From Siphonodentalium dalli (Eukaryota > Mollusca > Scaphopoda > Gadilida > Siphonodentaliidae), in assembly GCA_032622095.1 (NCBI GenBank), contig CP136065.1, positions 53,379,949 through 53,443,948 of the forward strand: a stretch of DNA of 64,000 nucleotides, written 5' to 3'. This document shows positions 24,791-35,235 of this stretch, one piece after another; within the stretch, counting starts at the first letter, position 1; every line of letters begins with the position of its first letter. The position numbers and the translations under genes were made by a program. Under the pieces are notes generated by a model. It had not been told where the DNA came from. It ran no database searches and worked only from the letters and a program-made list of their open reading frames with translations.

Positions 24791-25439
24791 GTCACTTGCC
24801 CATTGACTTTACATTCATTCGAAAGGTTAATCGCCATGTGACGCATTACAAAGTTCTATTCAACAATAGCCCAGAGAAGATTGCAATATACGATACAATT
24901 ATTGATATAAATCTGACAATCCTACATAGTTAATACAAGCCAATATCGAGTGCTGATCTCCCACTGCCGCAAATGTCAAATGCCAAGCGTCTCTGAAGCC
25001 GTTTGTCTGGAGATTTGAGTATTTGTGTTTGATTCCTGTAATTACTGCATGGGGACATTTGTTGCTGTCATGGGGAAACATTTAAGTAGTTTGTTCTGCC
25101 GTAGTTTGATTCTAGTTTGCCCTATACTGTAGGACATTGAACCCATCCATACATAGAAACGATTAGAACGTTGACATATATCAATGTAAAAGTTTCTGAA
25201 CATATATGTAGATTCCACATTTGGCAAGGCAAGCTTCGCTATATATCATTTGCATGGCTAGAGTACATAACACGTGTAGTAATAATAATAATCTATATCT
25301 ATATTTGCGAATGTCTGTCTGTCTGTCTGTCTGTGTTCTATAGAAATTCACAGGGGACCATCTAGATGATACCAAAGGGGTCTACTAGGGGGTAACTTTT
25401 TACGAGAAAGATAATGGTGGGGTTCGAATTTTCTAAAGT
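24791..25439. other. TRPC intron with TCTG microsatellite
   Basis: No exon was recognised. At 25312-25332 there is a TGTC/TCTG tetranucleotide run within a stretch resembling the dispersed repeat near 6440-6500. Confidence 0.4.
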
Positions 25440-26153
25440 GACGCCGTTGTTGTCATGGGCAGAAAAGGGGGAGGGGCAGATTTTGTTTTGTCGCCGATTG
25501 CCACGAAACTTACATATAATCATCCCCATGATATGAAGAATCTAATGGTGTGGTTTAAATATGTCAAAAATGGCGTCGTTCGAGTCAGGGATGCACGGAA
25601 GGGGGGAGAGGCACCAAAATTGATCAAACTAATTTTAGCGCCGATTTCCACCAAATTGATATATATTCTTCTTCATGATACAAGGAATCTAATTGTGCGA
25701 TTTAACAACGCCAAATTGTTGTCGTTTGGATGAGAGATTGGGGGTGGGGGGGCACTAAATTTGATAAGAATGGGTTTAGTCGCCGATTGCCCCCACACTT
25801 ATACAAAATCATCCCCATGGTATGATGAGTCTAATTGTGTGGCTTAAATCTGTCAAATGTGGCCTCATTCGAGTCAGGGGTGCACTGAAAGGGAGAGGGC
25901 ACCAAAATTTATACACAATATTTTTAGCGCCAATTTCCATCAAATTGATACACGTTCTTATCCATGATACGAGGAATCTAATCGTGTTATTTAAAGGCGC
26001 CATATTGGTGCTGTTTGGGTGAGAGATGGGGAGGGGGAGGGTGGGCACCAACTCTGATAAAATTAGCACAAAACTTATAAATAATCATCTCCATGATATC
26101 ACGAGTGTAATTGTGTGGTTTAAGGATGTCACAAGTGGGGCCATTCGAGTCAG
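25440..26153 (+). repeat. ~280-bp tandem repeat, left part (host of LINE)
   Basis: Successive units share GCCGATT, CCATGATATGA-like words, AATTGTGTGGTTTAA and TTCGAGTCAG, the last at 25579, 25868 and 26144 (spacings 289 and 276 bp). Each unit seems itself to consist of two diverged halves (CGCCGATTTCCACCAAATTG begins the second). The array stops abruptly at the LINE and resumes at 28789. Confidence 0.8.
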
Positions 26154-26526
26154 TTTTGTTTGAACATATTTTATTTGACCCTCATTACATAATACATTTA
26201 ACAAATTAGAATATGAAATAAGATATGAGTTAATCAAAAGGGATGGGAGCACAAGTTATTCAACTTAGAATATTGCTCCTCTCCCTTAACAATATTGAAA
26301 CGCAAATTAATAATTATATATGGAATTATGTAGAACTCAATATTAGCTTATAATTGGAATGTAGTACCTAAAACGAGGAGGGTTGAGAATGAGGGTGAGG
26401 TATAAAGTGAGTAGACAGATATCAAGGATGGGATGTAGGTCCTATGGCGAGCTGAGCCGAGTATTTTGATGGCAATATGGGGAATGTATGAATATATAGG
26501 CTTATTAGGATTGTAAAGGTTTTCCG

Positions 26527-27078
26527 TCAATGAAATCTACCCGATGATGCAATGAAAGTTTGCGTATTGCGAAACAATTTATCATTTAAAGTATTGGATA
26601 GGTTGCTTTGGCCAAAGAGGATATCTTCAATCCTATCAACGAAAATTCCATTTAGCCAAAGGCGTTGGATGAATATTAAGCGACTCTCTTCAAATAACGG
26701 GCACTGGAAGAAAAAATGTGAGGCGTCTTCAATATAAAACCCACATTGACAGTGAGCTGTTATAGAAATATAGTTTTCAAGTTTATCAAAATTTAAATCG
26801 CTGCAGTTATTCCTTAGCTTGGTGTGCACGATGTTCCATTTGCGAGTGCCTGAATTGAAGTATGGCGGCGGTTTTGGGGGGAATATAGGCAATTTGTCAT
26901 ACATTAATTTCAATATGTCGGTTTTGGTGCGATCAGATGAACCATTTATTACCACTGCATTCCATTTAATTACCATCTCAGGCAGAAAGGTCGATTTAAA
27001 ATGTTCTGTATTGTTGTAGGAATTTCTGTAGGAATAATAATGGGTATCGATGTGAGTAGGTAGACTGATCTTTAGCAA
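26527..27078 (-). pseudogene. LINE reverse transcriptase, C-terminal part after a frameshift
   Basis: This frame continues the retrotransposon protein after a frameshift between about 27000 and 27085. It encodes FKSTFLPEMVIKWNAV, the SF-P---WN block found near the end of CR1/L2-type ORF2. About 100 residues later comes CQCGFYIEDASHFFFQCPLF, a C-x-C(G)...H-x4-C zinc-knuckle-like tail common in this clade. It ends with a stop at 26527-26529. Because the preceding frame stops at 26996, the element cannot make an intact protein. The overlap region is short enough that one small indel explains it. Confidence 0.8.
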
Positions 27079-28788
27079 ATGTCGGCAAAAGTGTACTCAG
27101 GTAATTGGGAGCTTTACCAAGAATTATTTTCTGCCAAGTATTAAATTTATGGTGTTCGCGTCTGGTGTAAAGTGTAGGCCAACCTACTTCAGTGAGGAGT
27201 TTTTCATTCGAAACAGATTTATTTAACCCACTAACAATTCGAGCAGCATCATAATGTATCCGATCAAGCAGTACAAGAAGGGTGTTCGGTGCGTGAGCCC
27301 AAATTACATCTCCGTAATCCATAAGTGGCAAAATAAAGGTTTTGTACATATATTCCAAGGTTCGCCGATTAACTGTGAATTTCAATCGTCTCAATTGCGA
27401 TAGGCGAGATCTTAGGCGTCCACACAAATTTTCTATTTGCTGGTCCCAATTGAGGTTAGACTGAAGAAACACACCAAGGTGTCTATGTGTGTCCACCTGC
27501 TCTATTAACCGACCGTCCATTGCGACACTTAGGGTATTATAATTAGATGAGAGGGAAAAATTTATTATTTTTGTCTTGGAAGAGTTGAATTGTACCAGCC
27601 ATTGTTTGGACCACACAGATATACTTTCTACGTCTGTTTGCAGATTATGTTCACATAAGGTACTAGCGTCTTCGAATGAGGTAAAACACGTGTCGTCGGC
27701 GTACATACGCGTGAAAGATATTAAATTCTCATGTATATCATTTATAAAAACTAGGAAGAAGAATGGGCCAAGGATTGATCCTTGGGGCACTCCTGCTTTC
27801 AGTTGCAGGGGACTCGAAAATGTTTGTCCAACTATTACTCGTTGTGTCCTGTTAGATAAATAATTTTTAATCCAGGCCAGAAGTCGTCCATTGACTCCGC
27901 ATTGTTCAAGCTTAAATAACAGCCCCTCGTGCCAGACTCGTTCAAAAGCCTTGGAGATATCGCAAAAAATAGCACATGTGCACAATTTCTGATCGAGAGC
28001 CTGGCACAAGGAGTGTTGTATTTCCAGCAGCTGGTATAGTGTGCTGTGGCCAGGAATGAAACCGGACTGATAATCATATATTAATCCGTTATTAATGAAA
28101 TGTTTGGAAAGGTATTTCAATGCCACTTTTTCAAAGATCTTTCCAAGAACGGGTAACAGTGAGATTGGTCGGTAATTGTCAGTAGCGGATCGGTCGTTTT
28201 TTTTATGAATTGGAATAACATTCGCCTGTTTCCAAGAATCTGGAAAGCATCCCGATTCAAATGACATTACAAATAAAATGCGAAGAGGGACTACCACTCG
28301 GTCGATCGTTCCTAGTAACATGCGAACGGTAATTCCATCGTGACCGTGTGCCTTATTTGGTTTGGTCGATTGTATGGCTTCAGTTATATCATCGATCGTG
28401 ACAGGTAAATCTGATATATTATTATCACATTTTTTTCGGAAAATAGGAAGGTTGCATTTAGAATTGTCGATATCTGAATTAGCAACAAATTTTTCATTAA
28501 GGAGACAGGCTTTGGAATCGTCATCAAACACCAAATTTCCGCTGCTGTTTCGCAGGGGTGGAATGCAGGAGTTCGGTGCATTATCAAGATGCTCTTTGAC
28601 AATGTGCCAAAAAAATTTTGCTGATGAATCGGACTTTATTGAAGTCTCGAGATCTTGGTCAAATTCAGCTTTTGCATACTTTTTCATGTTATTCACAGAA
28701 TTTCGACTCTTTTTGTACCTGATCCAATCTTTCGGTTTCCCCGATTTTTGGGCTATGTGGCGTAAACGATTTCTACTACGGATGACAG
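26996..28788 (-). pseudogene. LINE reverse transcriptase domain (ORF2 fragment)
   Basis: The non-LTR reverse transcriptase copies element RNA at the nicked target site. The 566-residue frame from the ATG at 28694-28696 contains the standard blocks in order: DNYRPISLLPVLGKIFEK (about 173-190), DYQSGFIPGHST (208-219), FCDISKAF with the first catalytic Asp at about 246, GVPQGSILGPFFF (302-314), and MYADDTCF with the catalytic Asp pair at about 334-335. The frame stays open upstream of the ATG to the truncation point (SRNSVNNM). Only the polymerase core survives; the endonuclease is gone and the C-terminus is out of frame. The catalytic residues are intact, so the insertion looks fairly young. 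Confidence 0.9.
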
Positions 28789-28960
28789 ATTCGAGTCAGT
28801 GGTGTATAGAGGTGAGAGGGACACAAACAAATTATAACAATATGTTTATCGCCGATTTCCACCAGATTGATACATATTCTTCTCCGTGATACGAGGAATC
28901 TTATCGCGGTGTTTAGATACACCAAATGGGTGCCCTCTTTTTATAACACAATTGAGTCTG
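28789..28960 (+). repeat. ~280-bp tandem repeat, right part
   Basis: It resumes with ATTCGAGTCAG and then the second half-unit CGCCGATTTCCACCAGATTG, GATACATATTCTTCTCC and GATACGAGGAATC, matching 25640-25690 and 25930-25980. It fades out after about 28960. Confidence 0.75.
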
Positions 28961-30211
28961 TTCCATTCAATACAGTTTCCACCAAAAAAAAGTTACAATT
29001 TGTCAAGAGATATGGAAATGTATCGAAGGCCTGTTCAAAAATAGTGGTCACAGTGTGCAGTCAAATATATTTTCTTATGATGTAAAAGAAAACGCAGTCA
29101 GTAGCACATGACTTTTCAGGATCCCCCAATACTGACATCTGACAAGGGTATGTCTGCCCGATACATCGGAACTTTTAGAACAGACTCATCGACTGACACA
29201 AACAACTCAAAATCTCGATCTGTGTCTGGCACATGTAGCTGCTATACGTGCGCAGCAACATTTCTTTTAAACTGAGATTATTTAGCCAATATATAGCACC
29301 ATGAACAGAGGAGCACCTGTACATTTCTTTAAAACATCTGTATCTTCATGGAGATATGATAGCCAGGTGTCCTCAAGAACTTAGTCCAACCCACTAGATT
29401 GATTGATACATCTCTATATGTAAAACCCAATTGTCGTCTTTTATTTTTGCGAACTAATGTGTCATATTAAACGTCTGATGTATACGCAGTTGTAAATAAA
29501 TAAATACTTCATTATTGGTGGAACGGATTAATCGCGATGAAAAAAATGACAAACAACAAGGTGAGCCACTACTTATATTCCATGACTGTGTAAGATTCGT
29601 GTTATGTGATGCTATTTGAATATAGAACTTATGTAGAATACGTGTAACACTTTGAGCAAGAGTATTCTCTATTCCCAACACATATCCACAGCATGCAGAG
29701 GGTTTCACGTCACTTTAACCTGCAGCTGGGCAACGCCGGGTAACCCTGCGTGCTAGTAATAATAATAATAACAAATGTTAACCACCAAGACGTGATATGC
29801 ACTCGAGGATTCGAACACCAAATACAGATCAAGAACAGTCCAGGAACATCGTTTTCGTCAAGTTCTCGAATTAAAAATTCCAATCCGATGACATGGCGTC
29901 GTGTGGTACTCGTGGGCATCTTCATGGTGTCCGGATAGTGTTGATAAGTCTTGGTGAACTAAAACTGCGAACGCCCAAGAGCGCAGCATCGAAAGCATGC
30001 GTAGGGTGTGTATCATCGTGTATAATCCAGGTCATGAAATCAAACCAATAGAGTTATTGAGTATGATATAAAGGCAGGATTAGACAATAGTTTGTGGTAG
30101 AGTTTTGTTTTCTTCGTATGTATGTATGTAACTGCAAATAATTTAGAAAAATTAAATGTCAATAAAAATCACATAGAAATATGTGTTACTCAATGACCTT
30201 CTTTGTTCCAG
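28961..30211. other. TRPC intron before exon 3
   Basis: No exon was seen. Around 29700-29930 a repeat on the - strand carries GTGTTCGAATCCTCGAG, which resembles a pol III B box, followed by an (ATT)n tract and ACTAGCACGCAGGGTTACCC. A shorter relative with ACCACCAAACCCGTGATGTA and ATTCGAACACC is at 39121-39200. It may be a tRNA-derived SINE, but no clear A box was found. Confidence 0.4.
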
Positions 30212-30338
30212 AGAAGGAGAGAAGCTGTGTGCAAAAGTCTAGATCTCAAGGCTGACGAACATAGCTATTCTGTGATTATGCAGCGACTAGTGAAACGATA
30301 TCTATTCAAACTAGAACGAGAGCGAGACGAAAATATAA
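30212..30338 (+). CDS. TRPC channel, CaM/IP3R-binding-like exon
   Basis: This 127-nt exon encodes RRREAVCKSLDLKADEHSYS and then VIMQRLVKRYLFKLERERDENI. The Y-x-x-I/V-M-x-x-LV-x-RY pattern is the segment that in TRPC proteins binds calmodulin and inositol-trisphosphate-receptor peptides. The acceptor is CTTTGTTCCAG|AGA (phase 0, matching the previous exon) and the donor is AATATAA|GTATGA, leaving phase 1. The donor is weak at -1 (A rather than G). The next exon begins with the two bases needed to complete a Ser codon, which supports this border. Read-through would stop at 30413-30415. Confidence 0.85.
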
Positions 30339-30456
30339 GTATGAAATTATTTAGCATTTTGACTCTTATCCCCTTTGGCGTGCTGTTTATATATGACACC
30401 AAACTATTCAGTTGAGACATATAACAAATGAATGTAGTTTGACTATGTTTTATAGA

Positions 30457-30595
30457 AAAGCCCACTTAATTTTCGAACCCCCAGATAATTTTATATAAAA
30501 TATATGCCATAGTATACCATTTGCAAGAGGTGATTTCAAATGGTGATGACTTATAGTATTTAATCATATTTTATGGCATAGATTGTATACAATGA
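30457..30595. mobile_element. Family B TIR element, partial
   Basis: It begins AAGCCCACTTAATTTTCGAA and CCCCCAGATAATTTTATATA and continues to TTATGGCATAGATTG. The right half is missing. Confidence 0.6.
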
Positions 30596-30999
30596 CAATG
30601 GCACGCAGCCAGCATATTTCGGTGCAATTCGCAAGTACATTGAGTACCTTGCACCGGTGAATATCGATCTTTTAAAACAGCACACCCATCAGTTGATGTG
30701 CCTGGTATACAGAGCAATTATATATCATTAAATTGCTTGGCGCAATAGGCATCCACTTATCAGACTGCATAAGAATTAACAGTTTGCCATCTCCATATTG
30801 ATGTTTGGGTGAGAACCGATATCTGGAATTTTCCCTTACTCTTATTAAAAATCCACGGTCGGATTTCACAATAAATAATTCATAATTTTCTGAGCCAATT
30901 TTGCACTTACTATACAAATGAAGATATAAAATACTTACAACCATCATCATGCATTCATGTCACACGAACGTCACGAAATTCGACAGAAATCGTCCATAA

Positions 31000-32187
31000 T
31001 TAAAGGCCCATTAAATTTTCGAGTCACCGATTATTCTTTTATGGTGCATTGATATCTATGCCATAAAATATTATTAAAATACTATAATTCATCACCATTT
31101 GAAACGCATGTGTCTCAGAAGATGTCCATATGGAAATAGAAAACAGATGAAGCCATAGAAAGATTTCCCCCGTTATGGCCCCCAGAATGCAACAGAATTC
31201 AAACTATAAATGTAGTTTCAATGGAAGGGGAATAACTATAACATAAGATATAGAGTTATTCCCCTTCCATTGAAAATAATGAAACCTTGCCAACAGACAC
31301 CAAGTCTGGAAAAGTCGGTATCAACAAACACAACATGTTCACAGTTTATTCCGAATACGTTTCCTCTTTCAAATGGTATATACTATGGCATATATTTTAT
31401 AATATGATAATATGCAAGGCATATAGAACGACCCCGTCATAATAGTAAGAATTATACTTTTATTGAATACGGGTGCTTTACATAATCATTATGATATAGT
31501 TAAACCTTTATAAATGAACACCATTGATATGAAATGGGAAGTAGTAAACATAAACATCGTATTGGCTGCTGACTTCAGTAAAAATCAACACTTCGCTGCA
31601 TTTACATGTAAAACTTGATGTGATATTATAATTAACTCAGATTACGTGTGTATGAGCACGGATTAAACGCTCAATCAATACATGAATCAATATATGGCTA
31701 ATATATAGTGATGTGACATCAGTTGTCCGCGAAGACGACATGACACGTTCAGCCATGTCTGGATTCTGGCCCGCAGAGACAAATGACGCTTTGACGTCAT
31801 TACGCCGTAACTGCCTTCATTTTGTTAACAAATGAAACTGATATAATATGAACCTATGTAGGACATATTCATAACAACTTACTGTTTATAAATAAATAAA
31901 TACATCAGTTGTCCATTGCCACATATCAGAAGTTGTGAAGTAGAAAATTCGTTTCATATCTGATTCCGCGATTTTGTGAAACCACTGCCGGAAGTCACGT
32001 GATTTTTTCACGAAAATGTTGCGTGAATAAAAATTTCTCCTTCACGGTATACTGTAATTTATGTATGACGTCACAAGTACGCACGCCCGCCTGTTACCTA
32101 TACACGACCCGAGCTCGGGCGCGCAAGCGCGCCGAGCGGGGTCGTTATAAATTTTTCTGGGGGTTCGAAAATTAAGTGGGCCTTTAA
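31000..32187. mobile_element. Family B TIR element split by another element
   Basis: The left end is TTAAAGGCCCATTAAATTTT and the right end is TTCGAAAATTAAGTGGGCCTTTAA. The centre has the ATTCCCCTTCCATTGAAA hairpin (about 31205-31285). The sequence breaks off at about 31410, after TATATTTTATAATATG, and resumes at about 32148 with TTTTTCTGGGGGTTCGAAAA. The intervening 720 bp are a separate element. Confidence 0.75.
31427..32146. mobile_element. Nested element with AACGACCCCG ends
   Basis: The ends AACGACCCCG and CGGGGTCGTT form a 10-bp inverted pair and lie inside a family B copy. The right end also holds a GC-rich hairpin built on GAGCTCGGGCGCGC/GCGCGCCGAGC. The interior is AT-rich with no recognised protein. 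Confidence 0.6.
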
Positions 32188-32199
32188 TATGTCGAAAGC

Positions 32200-33011
32200 G
32201 ATAAGACCGCTCTCTAGTATATACACCGATAAGAACGCTCACTAGTATATACACCGATAAGAACGCTCACTAGTATATACACCGATAAGAACGCTCTCTA
32301 GTATATACACCGATAAGAACGCTCTCTAGTATATACACCGATAAGAACGCTCTCTAGTATATACACCGATAAGAACGCTCTCTAGTATATACACCGATAA
32401 GAACGCTCTCTAGTATATACACCGATAAGAACGCTCTCTAGTATATACACCGATAAGAACGCTCGCTAGTATATACACCGATAAGAACGCTCTCTAGTAT
32501 ATACACCGATAAGAACGCTCTCTAGTATATACACCGATAAGAACGCTCTCTAGTATATACACCGATAAGAACGCTCTCTAGTATATACACCGATAAGAAC
32601 GCTCTCTAGTATATACACCGATAAGAACGCTCGCTAGTATATACACCGATAAGAACGCTCGCTAGTATATACACCGATAAGAACGCTCTCTAGTATATAC
32701 ACCGATAAGAACGCTCTCTAGTATATACACCGATAAGAACGCTCTCTAGTATATACACCGATAAGAACGCTCTCTAGTATATACACCGATAAGAACGCTC
32801 TCTAGTATATACACCGATAAGAACGCTCTCTAGTATATACACCGATAAGAACGCTCTCTAGTATATACACCGATAAGAACGCTCTCTAGTATATACACCG
32901 ATAAGAACGCTCTCTAGTATATACACCGATAAGAACGCTCTCTAGTATATACACCGATAAGAACGCTCGCTAGTATATACACCGATAAGACCGCTCTCTA
33001 GTATATACACC
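32200..33011 (+). repeat. 28-bp satellite, 29 copies
   Basis: GATAAGAACGCTCTCTAGTA plus TATACACC is repeated head to tail for exactly 812 bp (29 x 28). Units differ only in the words CTCTCT/CTCACT/CTCGCT, and the first and last units share the variant GACCGC. Near-perfect homogeneity indicates recent expansion. It lies in the TRPC intron 12 bp after the right end of the family B element. Confidence 0.95.
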
Positions 33012-33199
33012 GATGTTGGGCGACGGAAGCATCGACGCTCGGAGATGATCATCGGAATTGTTGCCAGGCTGACAATTCTAATCTTGTCAAAATGTCCTTT
33101 TTTGAAAGTCGATATTTGTTAATCAATACCTCCTTTTATTAATGGGTTCATGGATGACACCCGATACAGACCAATATTAGTCTATAGAAAAACAAATTT

Positions 33200-33655
33200 G
33201 TTAAGAAATATTACCCTTCTGTACAGAATAATATTGCATGCCAATCTGACGCTCTGTCGTGCTAAAATTGCTTCACTACAGCCAAAAAAGAAAGTACAGG
33301 CTAATATTGCATGACAATGGCATGCTAAATTGCTTCACTGCGACCAACCAAGTAACAATAATATTTGACGAAATAACGGAGATATTTGAAAATTTGAAAT
33401 TGGCAATATTAATTATCCGGGCCTTGGCAAGAGCTTCCCTCACGCGAGACCTCCGATCGGTCTTCCCGCGTAATATTTGAAGAAGTGTTTTAAAGAGCGC
33501 AGTTATTTCGTCAAAGTGCGTTGCAAGCAAAGTTATAACCATTCCGCTACTGTTACTTGTTTTGTTTCTGTGAAGAAATTTTGGCATGTCAGAGCGTCAT
33601 ATTGGCATGAAATATTAGCCTAAACTGAAGGCTAATATTTCTTAACCATTTTCCT
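33200..33655. mobile_element. TIR element (~65-bp inverted ends)
   Basis: The left end is TTAAGAAATATTACCCTTCT and the right end is AGGCTAATATTTCTTAA. Inside each is GCATGCCAATCTGACGCTCT or its reverse form AGAGCGTCATATTGGCATG. Internally CAGTTATTTCGTCAAA and TTTGACGAAATAACGGAG form a second inverted pair. No coding capacity was recognised. Confidence 0.8.
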
Positions 33656-34158
33656 TTACTACAGTATAATGTAGGTCCGTGTCGGATGGGATGATGTGTC
33701 CGATCTAACTATTTTGTACTCAAAGAGTACATATGGTTGTTGTATGGTGTCAACTCAAACAGGCTAGAAAAATAACCGTTCGAATTGTTCATACGTCGAG
33801 CATCACTTCTTATACACAAATTGGCAATGCATCCGATTGTCTCCTGCATGCATTTTAAATAATTGAAGTTTAGTTTAGGAAAAATAAAGAATAGATTCTA
33901 ATACATTTGAGAGGTTGCAAACGTTCGTGCATTTTGTACTAAACATATACAGCAAACCCTTAGAATAAATAACTAACAGTTTCGGTCAAAAGCTCCCAAT
34001 GTCGTTTACCATCAACTCTACAAAAGGTCTTTGCATTAATGTGAATCACATAACGCACAATGCATCATTCTCCATTATTACCACTTTATATGGCGTTCTC
34101 TAAGCCATTAATACCGTTTTTTTCTGGGCGTTCGAAATAGAGTATTGTTACCAAAACA

Positions 34159-34212
34159 CCGGGCCGCGGGCCGATAATAAAAAGCTCTATTCATTATCGG
34201 CCCGCGGCCCGG
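34159..34212. repeat. GC-rich perfect hairpin
   Basis: CCGGGCCGCGGGCCGATAAT and ATTATCGGCCCGCGGCCCGG, a perfect 20-bp inverted pair, enclose a 14-bp loop in otherwise AT-rich intron. Confidence 0.9.
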
Positions 34213-34761
34213 CAACTGACCGGAAGTTAGATCTCGTTTATTGTCACGCGTGTTACGTCCCTTCAACGTCAGACTTGTTTAAACAAAATCATGGGAAGAT
34301 GTACCATATTTTCCCGACAATGTAGTGGTTTTATTATTGGAAATCACGTTATATGGTTGAATTATTGTCTCAAGCGTAAATATGCATTAACAACTTTAGC
34401 TGTCAAACTCTCATTGTTTGTCACTCGTTTTCAATGCTGATTTTTCTCTCTCCTATTTTCGAGATTTCGTGTCAGCTGACAAGTCTGAATAAACATCCAA
34501 TTACACCAAGTGTCATGACTGGGGCCACATTTCACCACAGCACAGTTCTACTTGCAATACAAATTATTGTTAACTTATATGTATATAGTGTTAAAGTTTA
34601 ATTGTGATTTTGTTCCAATTGTATTCAATTAAATGTTCTTTGAAATATCTATCTATTAAATTATTCTACTTCATTTAATACTCCACTGCATTGAATCCTC
34701 AATTGTGTCAAATGCCCAAATATGTTGTAATAATAGTAATACCATGGTCTTATCTGGCATG

Positions 34762-34860
34762 ATGGTTTATTAACGGCCCTCTGGAATGATTAACGAAGTC
34801 GAGGGCCGCTAATATGCCATTGGACTGTTAATCATTCCTGCCGGGCCGTTAATAAACCAT
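34762..34860. repeat. Inverted repeat
   Basis: ATGGTTTATTAACGGCCC at the left and GGGCCGTTAATAAACCAT at the right are a perfect 18-bp pair. The interior also pairs in part (GGAATGATTAA/TTAATCATTCC). Confidence 0.85.
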
Positions 34861-35060
34861 AACGCCAAAAATCATGTTATTGTTATATTGGAAACTAATA
34901 CTACTACACTACTAGTCATACATGTAGATATTATGGCCAAATATACGAAACGCACTTCCGGCACCTTTGCCAAAATAAACATCGTAGAGTCACAGTCTGG
35001 TTTTGAACGTAAATATGGCAATTGTTTTTAAATGAAATTCATTCAATTTTAACTATTCAG

Positions 35061-35222
35061 GTAAAGATGGACACGGGAAGGTTCGGACCGACGAGGCTAT
35101 TGAGGTTGTGGATCTCCATGGAAACGACGATCCACCTCCGATACCAGAAACGCCGTCGAGGATACCGTTTGCAACGCCGTTCATATCAGAAATGCAGGAC
35201 GATCGAGACGAAGACATCAATA
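35061..35222 (+). CDS. TRPC channel, proline-rich C-terminal exon
   Basis: The exon starts with GT, completing the Ser codon split by the previous intron, and reads KDGHGKVRTDEAIEVVDLHG, then NDDPPPIPETPSRIPFATPF and ISEMQDDRDEDIN. DPPPIPETP is a proline-rich segment of the kind found after the CaM-binding region of TRPC tails. The acceptor is AACTATTCAG|GT and the donor is AATA|GTGAGT, a near-consensus donor, leaving phase 1. The 45-bp minisatellite starts within about 15 bp of the donor. No similarity to a named domain is claimed; assignment rests on phase continuity and position. Confidence 0.8.
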
Positions 35223-35235
35223 GTGAGTACACTGC

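Larger units (their letters stand above)
26154..28788 (-). mobile_element. 5'-truncated CR1/L2-like LINE
   Basis: A single retrotransposon insertion flanked by an 11-bp direct repeat ATTCGAGTCAG (26143-26153, 28789-28799) that belongs to the interrupted host repeat. On the - strand it starts in the linker before the reverse transcriptase (SVIRSRNRLRHIA...), so the endonuclease and ORF1 are missing, the usual result of incomplete reverse transcription. The coding part is followed by about 375 bp of 3' untranslated region ending TTGAACA...AAAACA-like sequence without a long poly(A). Confidence 0.9.

Noticed and set aside
28362-28889. 175-codon + strand frame
   Set aside because: It is antisense to the reverse transcriptase domain of the LINE.
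29700-29935. tRNA gene or SINE suggested by GTTCGAATCC
   Set aside because: A B-box-like word alone is not enough; I found no A box at the right spacing and no cloverleaf.
32200-33011. 28-bp repeat array as a CRISPR
   Set aside because: There are no spacers; the units are directly contiguous and the genome is eukaryotic.
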